Source of the DNA: an uncultured Clostridium sp. | GTDB taxonomy: Bacteria; Bacillota; Clostridia; Peptostreptococcales; Peptostreptococcaceae | Direction of reading: 5' to 3' | Length of the DNA stretch: 64,000 nt | Assembly (NCBI GenBank): GCA_945871955.1 | Contig: CAMBXR010000005.1 | Coordinates: 21,102 to 85,101 of the forward strand | Shown here: positions 10,686 through 21,338 of the stretch, in pieces | Position numbering within the stretch: position 1 is the first letter of the stretch | Layout of the letters: every line of letters starts with the position of its first letter | Made by a program: the position numbers and the translations under genes | The notes under the pieces: model-generated | What the model was told of the DNA's origin: nothing | The model's input: the letters and a program-made list of their open reading frames with translations, nothing else | Database searches by the model: none

Positions 10686-10742
10686 TAAAAAGGTACTTAT
10701 ATTAACCCTATATTTATTGTAGGTTAGTATAAGCACCTTTTT
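10686..10742 (-). terminator. Terminator downstream of hfq
   Basis: AAAAAGGTACTTATATTAACCCT...AGGTTAGTATAAGCACCTTTTT. Confidence 0.75.
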
Positions 10743-10769
10743 ATTTTCATATATATATACTATTATATA

Positions 10770-11024
10770 CTATTTTACATTATTTTGGTTTGTATTTTGT
10801 AAATTTATGTTTTTGCCTGGTACTATTGTAGAAACTGCATGTTTATAAATAAGATTTTGTTGCTTATTTTCACCCTCTAACAATATTATATAGCTATCAA
10901 ATCCTTTTACATGACCTTTAACTTGAACACCATTTATTAGATATATTGTCACAGGTACTCTTTCTTTTCTAGCATTATTTAAAAATAAATCTTGTAAATT
11001 TAAAGCAGTATTTTTCATTAACAA
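10770..11024 (-). CDS. hfq: RNA chaperone Hfq
   Basis: [42 protein letters not shown]...[10 protein letters not shown]. Confidence 0.96.
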   Translation of the reverse strand: MLMKNTALNLQDLFLNNARKERVPVTIYLINGVQVKGHVKGFDSYIILLEGENKQQNLIYKHAVSTIVPGKNINLQNTNQNNVK

Positions 11025-11093
11025 TATCCTCCCGACTAAATTATATTTTCAATATAACTCCTATTTATAAAATGTTGTATTATATCTATAATA

Positions 11094-12035
11094 TTATACA
11101 TTTTTAGATATATTTTCAATATAGTTCAAAATATCTTCTTTTAGCATTTGTGTATTATCATATTTATCTAAATCAAACCATTTACTTTCTTTATATCTTT
11201 TAAACCAAGTTATTTGTCTTTTAGCATATCTTCTAGAATCTCTTTTGATTATTTCAATAGCTTCTTGTAAAGTGTATTCACCTTCTAAATATTTTACTAT
11301 TTCTTTATAACCAATCCCTTGCATAGATATTAAGTCTTTATTATATCCCATATTAAGTAGTTTTTTAACCTCATCTACTAATCCTGACTCAATCATAATA
11401 TCTACTCTTTTGTTTATTCTGTCATAAAGAACTTGTCTATCTCTATTTAGTACTATTATTACAGGTAAATAATTGTCGTTATATTTTAAATCTGTAGAAA
11501 AGTCTTGCATCTTCTTTCCATCTAAACACACCTCTAAAGCTCTTATTACTCTTTTTGTATTATTTTTATGTATTCTAGAAGCTGCATCTTCATCTAAAGA
11601 TTTTAATTTTTCGTGCATATAATCTATGCCTTTTTCCTCTAATTCCTTTTCTAGTTCTTCTCGAAGTTTTGAATTACTATTGGATTTTGCAAAATCCATA
11701 TTATATATTAAAGAGTTAAGGTATAGTCCTGTTCCACCTGTAACTAATACATTTTTATTTTCATTAGTTATTTTTTGTATATATTTATTAGCTCTATGTT
11801 GAAATTCTGATACAGAAAATGGATAATCTGGTTTAACTTCATCTATCATATAGTGAACTACTCCATCCATTTCCTCTTTAGTAATTTTTGCACTTCCTAT
11901 ATCCATATACTCATATATTTGCATAGAATCTGCTGAAATTATCTCTGCATTTAAATCTTTTGCTAATTCTATTGATAAAGCAGTTTTCCCAACAGCCGTA
12001 GGTCCTGTAAGTATGATAAGTGGTATCTTTTTCAT
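11094..12035 (-). CDS. miaA: tRNA dimethylallyltransferase MiaA
   Basis: LTGPTAVGKTALSIELA, ISADSMQIYEYMDIGSAK, RRYAKRQITWFKR. Confidence 0.97.
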   Translation of the reverse strand: MKKIPLIILTGPTAVGKTALSIELAKDLNAEIISADSMQIYEYMDIGSAKITKEEMDGVVHYMIDEVKPDYPFSVSEFQHRANKYIQKITNENKNVLVTGGTGLYLNSLIYNMDFAKSNSNSKLREELEKELEEKGIDYMHEKLKSLDEDAASRIHKNNTKRVIRALEVCLDGKKMQDFSTDLKYNDNYLPVIIVLNRDRQVLYDRINKRVDIMIESGLVDEVKKLLNMGYNKDLISMQGIGYKEIVKYLEGEYTLQEAIEIIKRDSRRYAKRQITWFKRYKESKWFDLDKYDNTQMLKEDILNYIENISKNV

Positions 12036-12047
12036 AATATTCCTTTC

Positions 12048-14090
12048 TTACATAATTCGTTTAAACATTTTTTCTATTTCTTTTTTAGTTATTTCAACTA
12101 GTGTTGGTCTACCATGAGGACATGTAAATGGATTTTCACAAGTCTCCATTTGTGATAGAAGCTTTTTCATTTCCATTGTGTGAATTTTATCATTGGCCTT
12201 TATTGCCGCTCTACATGCCATGGATGCAAATTTATCGCCCTTTAAATCATAGCTACTAGTTAAGTCATCTATATTATCAATTATTTGAAGTATAAACTTT
12301 TCTGACTCAGGAGTTCCAAATATAGTTGGTACACCTCTTACCATAATGTGATTATTTCCAAATAACTCTACTTCAAAACCAAAATTTAAAAATAAATCTA
12401 TGTTATTTTCTACTTTTAACATATCCACATTGGATAATTCTAAAATAATTGGATCTAGTAACATTTGCATATCTATTTTATGTTTTTTGAATTTTTTCAT
12501 ATATTCTTCATATAATATCTTTTCATGTGCTGCATGTTGATCCAGTAAATACATAGACTCATTTTTTTCTAGCACTATATAAGTATTAAATATACTTCCC
12601 ACAACTCTAAAGTCTGTAATAGAAAATCTATTTTCACTTTTTGTATTATTTTCTTCAAGTATATACTTATTCGTATCTTGTAATTTATCAACTTTATTAA
12701 TTTTATTCAAGTCATCAAGTTCATCAAAAGTAAAAGATTTACTAACATCAATTACACCATCAATAAAAAATTCGCCCTTTTTATTATCCAGTGGTTTAAT
12801 TTTAATTTCATCATGAATATAATCAGTTTTATCATTTATTTCTTCTTTAATAGGTATATCTTGATTATCATGTGAATTTGATTTTTCTTTACTAGCATTA
12901 GTTTCTTCTTTATTCTTATTTAATGCTTCTGATAAAGACATAAATGAGTTTATACTGCTTAAATCATTTTCTTTAGGCGTAGCCTCATTTAGATTTTCTA
13001 TAATAGTATTTTTTGAAACTTCTTCTTTTTCTAAATAAGCTTCTCTACTTTCATTTATTTTATATTTGTCATCGTAACTTTCATACTTTCCTATAAGAGC
13101 AGTATTTAATAACTTTCTTTTTAGTAAATCTCTAATTTCTATATATAAATCTTTATCATTTTCAAATTTAATTTCCATTTTTGTAGGATGTATATTCACA
13201 TCAATTTTAGCTGGATTTATATCTATATTTAAAAAACATATTCCATGTTTATTTATAGGAATAATACCTTTATATGATTCACTTATAGCATCCAATATAA
13301 TTTTACTTTTTACAAATCTATTATTTATATAAATATGTTGTAAATTTTTATTTGATCGATAGATATTATTATTTCCTATATATCCTGAAATACTACAGAA
13401 TTTACCTTCTTCATTAATTTTAATTAAGTTTTCTACTATTTCTTTTCCATAAATACTTCTAATAGCAGAAAGAAGCTTGCCATCTCCAGGAGTATTTAGC
13501 ATCATCTTTCCATTATTTATATATTTAAACTGTATATTAGTATTACCTATGGCTAATTTATTAATTAAATCACTTATATTTATAGTTTCAGCATGAGTAG
13601 ACTTTAAGAACTTTTGTCTAGCTGGAGTATTAAAAAATAAATCTTTAATTATGATTGTAGTTCCATTTTTTGTACCTACAGGCTCTTTTAAGATTTCTTT
13701 TCCACCTTCTAATACAACCTTAGTTCCTAAAGGTTCATCCTTAGTCTTTGTAATCATTTCTAAACGCGATACAGAAGATATGGAAGCTAGGGCTTCACCT
13801 CTAAAACCTAGTGAATATAAATCATATAAATCATCTATCTTTTTTATTTTACTAGTAGCATGTCTTAAAAATGATTTATCTACTTCACTAGATAAAATTC
13901 CATCTCCATTATCAGTAATTCTTATTTGTTTTTTACCTCCATCTACTATATCTATAACGATTTGTGTAGAATTAGCATCTATAGAGTTTTCAATTAATTC
14001 TTTAGTAACAGAAGAAGGTCTTTCGACTACTTCTCCTGCTGCTATTTTATTTATAGTTAAATCATCTAATATATTTATTCTCTTTGACAT
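12048..14090 (-). CDS. mutL: DNA mismatch repair protein MutL
   Basis: INKIAAGEVVERPSSVTKELIENSIDA; C-terminal CPHGRPT. Confidence 0.98.
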   Translation of the reverse strand: MSKRINILDDLTINKIAAGEVVERPSSVTKELIENSIDANSTQIVIDIVDGGKKQIRITDNGDGILSSEVDKSFLRHATSKIKKIDDLYDLYSLGFRGEALASISSVSRLEMITKTKDEPLGTKVVLEGGKEILKEPVGTKNGTTIIIKDLFFNTPARQKFLKSTHAETINISDLINKLAIGNTNIQFKYINNGKMMLNTPGDGKLLSAIRSIYGKEIVENLIKINEEGKFCSISGYIGNNNIYRSNKNLQHIYINNRFVKSKIILDAISESYKGIIPINKHGICFLNIDINPAKIDVNIHPTKMEIKFENDKDLYIEIRDLLKRKLLNTALIGKYESYDDKYKINESREAYLEKEEVSKNTIIENLNEATPKENDLSSINSFMSLSEALNKNKEETNASKEKSNSHDNQDIPIKEEINDKTDYIHDEIKIKPLDNKKGEFFIDGVIDVSKSFTFDELDDLNKINKVDKLQDTNKYILEENNTKSENRFSITDFRVVGSIFNTYIVLEKNESMYLLDQHAAHEKILYEEYMKKFKKHKIDMQMLLDPIILELSNVDMLKVENNIDLFLNFGFEVELFGNNHIMVRGVPTIFGTPESEKFILQIIDNIDDLTSSYDLKGDKFASMACRAAIKANDKIHTMEMKKLLSQMETCENPFTCPHGRPTLVEITKKEIEKMFKRIM

Positions 14091-14153
14091 ATTATACCTC
14101 CAAAATTAGTTTTATAGGTAAATGTAAATTTTTTATTTTAACAAATATATAAT

Positions 14154-16997
14154 TTATTTATTTTTAACTTTTTTTTGAAGGTTGAAAAGTGCATTCATGG
14201 CATCTAGTGGAGTCATACTTAATATATCTAGATTTTTTATTTCATCAAGTATGTTGTTGTCTTCTACTATATCAAAAGTCATTTGATCCATACTCACTGC
14301 CACTTCTTCATTTAATTTATTATTTAAGCTTTCTGTTTTTAATTTTTCATATTCATCATGAAGTTTTTCGTAATCTTTTTTAATCTTTTTATAAGATTTA
14401 TTTAAGTTTTCTTGTTCTAACTTCAATGATTCATACTCATTTTTCAGATTGCTTTCTTCAAGCCTTTTCATTTCAGTTTCTAATTCATCTATTGAATTTA
14501 AGTCGCGCGAACAAGTGTTCTTTTCTTTGAAATCATCACTTTCTTTATTAGCTAGACCATTTATGGCGTAGCCATTGTAAATATGATTTTTTTCTAAATC
14601 CTTTAAAATTTCTGAAGATCTACTAATAACTTCGTCAGGAAGCTTAGCTAGTTTTGCAACATATATACCATAACTTTTATCAGCTGCTTGATCTATTATT
14701 TTTCTAAGGAAGATTATATTTTCTCCATCGTCCTTAACTGCTATGGAATAGTTTTTAACTTCTTTAAATTCATTTTCCAGTTCAGTTAGCTCATGATAGT
14801 GTGTAGCAAATAAAGTTTTACATTTAATATGCTTTTCAATATATTCAACTATAGACCAAGCTAAACTTATACCATCATAAGTAGATGTACCTCTGCCTAT
14901 TTCATCTAATATAACTAAACTTTTATCTGTGGCATTTTTTAATATATGAGAAACTTCACTCATTTCCACCATAAATGTTGATTGTCCTTGAGATAAGTCA
15001 TCACTAGCCCCAACTCTTGTAAAGATTCTATCGCATATTGGTATATTAGCATATTCTGCTGGTACAAATGATCCCATATGAGCCATTAAACATATTATGG
15101 CTGTTTGTCTCATATAAGTAGATTTACCTGCCATATTTGGACCTGTGATAATATTAATTATATTTTCACCACTATTTAAATAAGTATCATTTGGAACAAA
15201 GTTTTCCTCTCCAACTATATTTTCTATAACTGGATGACGTCCATTTTTTATATCAAGCTTATTATCTGTATTTATATTTGGCTTAACATAATTATTTATA
15301 TGGGCAACTGTGGCAAAAGAAGTAAATACGTCTATATTAGCTATAATTCTAGCCACATTTTGTATTCTATCTATATTGTTATATATAGTTTGTCTTATAT
15401 TTACAAATATTTCGTACTCTAATGCTTTTATTTTCTCTTCTGCATGAAGTATTTTATCTTCGATGTCTTTTAATTCTTCTGTTATAAATCTTTCTGCATT
15501 ACTTAAAGTTTGCTTTCTTATATATCCTTCTAAATCTAAATTAGCAAGATTTGCCTTAGTTATTTCTATATAATAACCGAACACTTTATTAAATCCTATT
15601 TTTAAAGATTTAACTCCTGTTTTTTCTCTCTCACGATTTTCTATTTCTTTTATCATGAAAGCCCCATTTTTAGAAATATTTCTAAGTTCACTTAATTCTT
15701 CATTATATGAAGATTTTATTATATTACCCTCTTTTATAGTGATACTTGGCTCTTCCATAATAGCATTATTTATTAGCTCATATATATCACTTAAATCTTC
15801 CATCATATCTATATATTTTTTTATAGTAGTTCCATCACAAGAATTTATTCTGTCTCTTAAAAGCGGAAGCTTTTCTATGGAATTTCTTAAATGAATCATT
15901 TCCTTTGGAGTTACTTTTTCAAAGGCAATTTTTCCACAAATTCTTTCTATGTCGTAGACATTTTTAAGTATATCTATTAAATCTTCTCTTAAAGAGAAAT
16001 CATTTTTTATTTCTTCTATAACATCAAGTCTTTCATCTATTTTCTTTTTATTAACCAAAGGTTCTTCCACATATTTACGAAGAAGTCTTCCTCCCATGGC
16101 CGTAGATGTTTTATCTAATACATGAAGTAGGGATCCTTTCTTTTTAGAACCTCTAATAGTTTGAGTAAGTTCAAGATTTATTCTAGTAAACATATCAAGA
16201 ACCATATATTCCATTGGATTATATATATTTACTAAGTTAATATTAGATGTAATTTGCTTTTGTGTATTATATATATAGTTAAGAAGTATACATAAACTAG
16301 TTTTAATTAGATTATTTTCATCAAACTTCAAGCTATTTAAGTATTCTTCAGAGAAATACTCACTTAATATATTAGTATCTAAATAATTTTCATCAAATTT
16401 TTCATTTATATATATATTTCCAAGGGTTGCTATATTTTTTAAGTTTTCTTTGAAGCTTATTTCATTTAAGATAATCTCCGAAGGACTAACTTTTGCTATT
16501 TCTTCTATAACCCTATCTTTATCTATATAAGTAGCATTAGCTTCACCTGTACTTATATCCACATAAGAAAGACCTATTTTATCATTAACTTTATATAATG
16601 ACATAAGGTAGTTATTCTTTTTATTTTCTAGTAAATTTCCTTCTAAAACAGTACCTGGTGTTACTACTCTTATAACTTCTCTTTTTACTATTCCTTTTGT
16701 ACTTTGTGGATCTTCCATTTGCTCACCGATGGCAACTTTATATCCAGCTTCTACTAATTTTGATATATATGAAGCAGCGGCATGAAATGGTATCCCACAC
16801 ATAGGTGCTCTCTCTTCCAGTCCGCAAGATTTTCCTGTTAATGCTATTTCAAGTACCTTTGAAGCTACTATGGCATCTTCAAAGAACATTTCATAAAAAT
16901 CCCCTAATCTGAAAAATAATATGCAATCAGGATATTTATCCTTACATTCAAAGTATTGTTTCATCATAGGAGTAAGCTTTTGTCTATCAATCTCCAT
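14154..16997 (-). CDS. mutS: DNA mismatch repair protein MutS
   Basis: LTPMMKQYFECKDKYPDCILFFRLGDFYEMF; ITGPNMAGKSTYMRQ Walker A; DEIGRGTSTYDG. Confidence 0.98.
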   Translation of the reverse strand: MEIDRQKLTPMMKQYFECKDKYPDCILFFRLGDFYEMFFEDAIVASKVLEIALTGKSCGLEERAPMCGIPFHAAASYISKLVEAGYKVAIGEQMEDPQSTKGIVKREVIRVVTPGTVLEGNLLENKKNNYLMSLYKVNDKIGLSYVDISTGEANATYIDKDRVIEEIAKVSPSEIILNEISFKENLKNIATLGNIYINEKFDENYLDTNILSEYFSEEYLNSLKFDENNLIKTSLCILLNYIYNTQKQITSNINLVNIYNPMEYMVLDMFTRINLELTQTIRGSKKKGSLLHVLDKTSTAMGGRLLRKYVEEPLVNKKKIDERLDVIEEIKNDFSLREDLIDILKNVYDIERICGKIAFEKVTPKEMIHLRNSIEKLPLLRDRINSCDGTTIKKYIDMMEDLSDIYELINNAIMEEPSITIKEGNIIKSSYNEELSELRNISKNGAFMIKEIENREREKTGVKSLKIGFNKVFGYYIEITKANLANLDLEGYIRKQTLSNAERFITEELKDIEDKILHAEEKIKALEYEIFVNIRQTIYNNIDRIQNVARIIANIDVFTSFATVAHINNYVKPNINTDNKLDIKNGRHPVIENIVGEENFVPNDTYLNSGENIINIITGPNMAGKSTYMRQTAIICLMAHMGSFVPAEYANIPICDRIFTRVGASDDLSQGQSTFMVEMSEVSHILKNATDKSLVILDEIGRGTSTYDGISLAWSIVEYIEKHIKCKTLFATHYHELTELENEFKEVKNYSIAVKDDGENIIFLRKIIDQAADKSYGIYVAKLAKLPDEVISRSSEILKDLEKNHIYNGYAINGLANKESDDFKEKNTCSRDLNSIDELETEMKRLEESNLKNEYESLKLEQENLNKSYKKIKKDYEKLHDEYEKLKTESLNNKLNEEVAVSMDQMTFDIVEDNNILDEIKNLDILSMTPLDAMNALFNLQKKVKNK

Positions 16998-17088
16998 CTG
17001 TCTACCTCCTTGTCTTTAGTTATTATATCATATAACACAATTTATATGTTAAACTATAAATTTAACTTTATTTTATCAAAAAATAAAT

Positions 17089-17122
17089 AATAGCTATTTA
17101 TGATTATTTATAAATAGCTATT
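17089..17122. terminator. Hairpin between mutS and the small ORF at 17197
   Basis: AATAGCTATTTAT-gattattt-ATAAATAGCTATT. Confidence 0.6.
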
Positions 17123-17196
17123 TTAGTGATGATATGATAAACACCCATACAATTCCAATCATACACTCTATGAAAATTTATTTTTAAATACTAAGT

Positions 17197-17295
17197 CTAT
17201 CTATTATTTTTCAAAATTACTCTTAAAGATAATCCTGCTGCACCTACTATGATTGTAAAAGCTGTTCCCATAAATACCCAAGCTACACCAGTCAT
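17197..17295 (-). CDS. 32-aa putative single-TM small membrane protein, absent from the supplied ORF track
   Basis: Manual translation MTGVAWVFMGTAFTIIVGAAGLSLRVILKNNR*; SD AAAGGAG upstream; loosely MetS/NSS-small-subunit-like. Confidence 0.55.
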   Translation of the reverse strand: MTGVAWVFMGTAFTIIVGAAGLSLRVILKNNR

Positions 17296-17409
17296 ATTAT
17301 CCACTCCTTTTTATTTTATAATACTATAAAAGTGGATTAATATTTCATATATTAACAGTACTTTAACAGATTTTACAACAAATTAACAACTTAATACTTT
17401 TTTAACATT

Positions 17410-18681
17410 TTATAATATTAAATTACCTTCTTTGTCAAATTTTATTTCCATAAAATCACCATCAGCTTCCACCATATTAGAATTATATACATGGTTGTAT
17501 GCTTCCTTGCTCATATATATTTCTTTTAAATTCTTTGTATTTTCTATTATTACTAGTTTAATACTTTCATAATCTAAAATACCGCAGGTTTTAGCGCAAG
17601 CTTTAAAAACATATTTATCATTGTCTAAAACCATGGGAAGTTTAATACTATTGGGCTCTGTAGATGTTATAGCATTTAAATATGTACTTTCAAATTCAAT
17701 TTCATTGTAAAATTTTTTAGTTATAAAGTCTGCCAGTCCCATTCCATTAGCATTGCCATTTGAAAATTTATTAAGATTTAATACTCCTATTTTTGTAATA
17801 TTAGGTCCACCAGAAGCTGCTTTAGTATGATATCTACCAATAATATTAGTATCCATACCAGTACCACTTATGTTCTTACCAATTTCCCTTACTATTAACA
17901 CGTCTATATCACTTAAGTATAATTTTCCCATTAATTCCTTTGATTTTTCCAACAACATTGGTTCTTTTGTAAGAATTTCATCTTTATCTAAAATATATAT
18001 CTCTGATACATCATCATAGGCATTTTCTATTGTTGATACACCAAATAATATATTTAACTTTTCTATTGAAACCTTTGCTGACTGTTCAATATTTTCTGCC
18101 ATTTTTTCAAATCTAAGCGAATGGGTAACATCAGCACCTTTTCTTTTACCAAGACCTATGGAGAGCATTTTTACTAAACCACTTTCATATTTTCCTCTAA
18201 AAGATGTATGACTTTTTATTCTGTTAATTAGTATTATACCATGGGCATTATAAGCATATTTATCAATATATACAGGTAAATTTTTAATAGTTCTTCCTAT
18301 TTCAATTACTTCCATAGATGATTTTATTTCACATCCCATACTTTCTTCTGTAATTCCCAGTTTTTCAAGAATGTGTTTTTGTCCTTTTGCATCACCACCA
18401 CCATGGCTACCCATTGCTGGAACAATAAAAGGAATACCTCCTTCTTCTTTTACAAAATCAACTATAGTTTTCGTTATTATTTGATAATTGCTAATTCCCC
18501 TACTACCACCTGTTATGGCAACTGTTTTTCCTTTTTCAATTTTGTTTTTAAAGTTCCCTTCTTCTAATAATCTTTTAATTTCTATTTGCACATTTTCTAT
18601 TTTTTCTTCATTAAATTTCTGTTTAACTTTTATTATTTTAGGAAGTTTTATGTCTTCTAATATACTGTTGATTTTATTCAT
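17410..18681 (-). CDS. LarA-like nickel-dependent lactate racemase family / DUF2088 protein
   Basis: FIVPAMGSHGGGDAKGQKHILEKLGI, NRIKSHTSFRGKYESGLVKMLSIGLGKRKGA. Confidence 0.8.
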   Translation of the reverse strand: MNKINSILEDIKLPKIIKVKQKFNEEKIENVQIEIKRLLEEGNFKNKIEKGKTVAITGGSRGISNYQIITKTIVDFVKEEGGIPFIVPAMGSHGGGDAKGQKHILEKLGITEESMGCEIKSSMEVIEIGRTIKNLPVYIDKYAYNAHGIILINRIKSHTSFRGKYESGLVKMLSIGLGKRKGADVTHSLRFEKMAENIEQSAKVSIEKLNILFGVSTIENAYDDVSEIYILDKDEILTKEPMLLEKSKELMGKLYLSDIDVLIVREIGKNISGTGMDTNIIGRYHTKAASGGPNITKIGVLNLNKFSNGNANGMGLADFITKKFYNEIEFESTYLNAITSTEPNSIKLPMVLDNDKYVFKACAKTCGILDYESIKLVIIENTKNLKEIYMSKEAYNHVYNSNMVEADGDFMEIKFDKEGNLIL

Positions 18682-18818
18682 TATATCAACCCCTTATATA
18701 ACCTTATATTTATACTTTAGTATAGCATAAAATATTTTTATAATTTTTTATTGTAATAATGTTATTATAATAATATACAATATTAACTACTAAGTATTTC
18801 ATATAAGGAGGTATTATT

Positions 18819-19427
18819 TTGAAAGATATAATAAATAAATTTAGTAATTATCATCCCTATATAAATGGTTATAAATCAATGAAACGAGCTTCCGTTTTAA
18901 TACCTTTAGTAAAAGAAAATGATGAATATTTCATATTATTTGAGCTAAGATCTAAAAATATGAGACATCAACCTGGTGAGATTTCATTTCCCGGAGGGAA
19001 AATAGAAGAGAATGAAACTCCAAAGGAAGCTTGTATAAGAGAAACTTGCGAAGAAATAGGTGTAAATGAAGCTGATATAAATATTATTTCTCCTTTGGAT
19101 GTTTATATATCCCATGCAAATTTAATTATCCATCCTTATGTTGGCATAATTAAAAATATAAAAAATTTAAATATAAATAAATCTGAAGTAGATCATACAT
19201 TTTTAGTTCCAATAAGTTATCTATTAGATTATGATGTTACTTGTTATACCAATGATGTAAAAGTTATACCCGTTGAAGATTTTCCCTATGATAAAATCCC
19301 TAATAAAGAAAATTATAAGTTCGCTGAAGGTCAATACCCTGTATTCTTTTATGAATATAAGGATTATGTGATTTGGGGAATAACCGCCAAGATATTAGAA
19401 AATTTTCTAGAATTTTTAAAAAGCTAA
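18819..19427 (+). CDS. NUDIX hydrolase, CoA pyrophosphatase-like
   Basis: Nudix box GGKIEENETPKEACIRETCEEIGV; upstream HQPGEISFPGG. Confidence 0.9.
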   Translation: MKDIINKFSNYHPYINGYKSMKRASVLIPLVKENDEYFILFELRSKNMRHQPGEISFPGGKIEENETPKEACIRETCEEIGVNEADINIISPLDVYISHANLIIHPYVGIIKNIKNLNINKSEVDHTFLVPISYLLDYDVTCYTNDVKVIPVEDFPYDKIPNKENYKFAEGQYPVFFYEYKDYVIWGITAKILENFLEFLKS

Positions 19428-19465
19428 AAATAAAGTTAGTTAAGTTAGCTTAACTAACTTTATTT
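19428..19465. terminator. Bidirectional terminator between convergent genes
   Basis: Perfect 17-bp stem AAATAAAGTTAGTTAAG-ttag-CTTAACTAACTTTATTT. Confidence 0.85.
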
Positions 19466-20914
19466 TATACATTGATAAAGATATAAGCTATCTAGCCATC
19501 TTCCTTCATCACTTGATCCCATAACAACACAAATATATGTTTTATTATCAATATCTGCTGCTGAAACTACACATTTGCCTGCGCTAGATGAACTCCCTGT
19601 TTTAAGTCCCTTTATATTTGAATAATAATATTCACTATAGGGATTTATAAGTTCATTTGTATTTTCATAAGTGACTTTACTACCATCTATAAATTCATCA
19701 TTTACCTGATATTGACATACTATATCGCTTAATATTTTTGATTTCATAAAATATTTTGCTATGCAAGCCAAATCGCTAGCTGTAGTATATTGTCCCTTTT
19801 TATCATATCCATCTGGTCTTAAGAAATTTGAATTATTAGCTCCTATACTTTTAGCTTTTTCATTAATAGCTTTTATAAATATGGCGATAGCTTCTTCTGT
19901 ACTCACTTTTTTATTTGATATTTTTTCTCCTGTATATTTAGCTAAAACATAAGCTGAATCATTTCCCGAAGGGAGCAATAGCCCATCTAATAATTGTTTT
20001 ACGGTAAGGATATTTCCTTTTTTAAGACCGGCTTTTGATGCATCATAACATACATATTTTATTTCATCTCCCACAATTACTTTTTCATCAATATTGCAAT
20101 AATCCAACACCGTAATAGCTGTAATCATTTTTGTAGTGCTGGCTGGGGCAATCTTCTTATCACTATCTTTATCGTAGATAACATTGTTATTATCAGCATT
20201 GATTAAGTAAGCATTAGAAGCTTGAATTTTATTATTATAAAAGTTTAAGTTTTCAAACTTCATAATAAATCCTGTTGTAATTACAGTAATAAATACAAGA
20301 AACATTAGTCCATAAAAATAAATAATTTTTTCATCATATAACTTAGATAAATTTTTACTTTTATCTTTCTTATATTTACAAAAATAATTATTCTTATCTT
20401 TTAAAATATAGATTTTTATTTCTAAAGACAACTTATAAATAAAATATCCTATTAAAGTACCCACACCACTTAAAATTACAGAGTCAATATCACTTCCCTT
20501 ATATAAAAATAACTGAAATATTTCTATAAATAAAGAAATAAATATACCTATAATCAAGCTTTTATGAACTCTTTGGAAGTTTTTACTGATAAGTGGAAGT
20601 AAAATTCCCAAAGGAATAAATATAGCTATCTCTTTTATTATACTTGTCAATCTAAATCTAAAATTATATAAAATCCTAAGTGGATTTAAGTTTAAATTAT
20701 CACTCCAATTAATAGTTGTAGAAAATCCATAAAAAGGAGATATATTTAAGGAAAATATTATACTTAAATATATAATCGTGCAAAGTAAAATAAATTTATA
20801 TTCCTTACTTATTTTATCTTTTTTCAGTATATATCTATTAATAGTAAAATTGTAAATACTACAAATTATAATTGCAGAAATAATATATGTTATAGTAGTT
20901 TGTATAAACTGCAT
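19460..20914 (-). CDS. Fusion of N-terminal VanZ-like membrane domain and C-terminal D-alanyl-D-alanine carboxypeptidase (peptidase S11)
   Basis: LNLNPLRILYNFRFR...EIAIFIPLGILLPL (VanZ-like); STTK, SGN and KTG penicillin-binding motifs. Confidence 0.85.
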   Translation of the reverse strand: MQFIQTTITYIISAIIICSIYNFTINRYILKKDKISKEYKFILLCTIIYLSIIFSLNISPFYGFSTTINWSDNLNLNPLRILYNFRFRLTSIIKEIAIFIPLGILLPLISKNFQRVHKSLIIGIFISLFIEIFQLFLYKGSDIDSVILSGVGTLIGYFIYKLSLEIKIYILKDKNNYFCKYKKDKSKNLSKLYDEKIIYFYGLMFLVFITVITTGFIMKFENLNFYNNKIQASNAYLINADNNNVIYDKDSDKKIAPASTTKMITAITVLDYCNIDEKVIVGDEIKYVCYDASKAGLKKGNILTVKQLLDGLLLPSGNDSAYVLAKYTGEKISNKKVSTEEAIAIFIKAINEKAKSIGANNSNFLRPDGYDKKGQYTTASDLACIAKYFMKSKILSDIVCQYQVNDEFIDGSKVTYENTNELINPYSEYYYSNIKGLKTGSSSSAGKCVVSAADIDNKTYICVVMGSSDEGRWLDSLYLYQCIK

Positions 20915-21302
20915 ATTCTATCTGTCCTTTCTAATATTATGACTTGATTATTTACAATTTTTTCAAAATTAAAACATTTTTGTGAAAATTTAGATTTGGC
21001 GTAGCCATCTTCAATTTATTTATCATTCCCATAGATACATTATTTTACTATAAAACTTCCATAAAGAAGCTTAAATAATATATTCTGTTTATTTTATTTA
21101 ATATAAGTTTATTTCAAGGTAGTATATAATTAGTAATAAGAAAAGAATAATATCATTACATATAAAAAATGACATCAAAGATGTCACCTTATCGCTAACG
21201 CTCTTTGGATTTTTGTCACTTTTTACTTTTCTGAACACATTGATATTACTTTAATTTATAGGTTATCCACAGTTTTTTAAGTATTATAATTTCCTTATAA
21301 GT

Positions 21303-21335
21303 AAAAAAGTGTAAAGATAATCTTTACACTTTTTT
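21303..21335 (-). terminator. miaB terminator
   Basis: AAAAAAGTGTAAAGA-taa-TCTTTACACTTTTTT. Confidence 0.85.
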
Positions 21336-21338
21336 ATA

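Noticed and set aside
12970-21010. Recurring palindromic GGCGTAGCC (about 12977, 14567 and 21000)
   Set aside because: Two of three lie inside mutL and mutS coding sequence; a 9-mer alone is too short to support a repeat family.
21170-21225. Possible degenerate copy of the dispersed hairpin element (GAGCGTTAGCGATAAGG)
   Set aside because: Only short similarity; lacks the CAACGG...CGTTG frame and GAAGCGG loop.
21263-21271. Perfect DnaA box TTATCCACA
   Set aside because: A single copy in an intergenic region without clustering, dnaA/dnaN or other origin features; compatible with chance.
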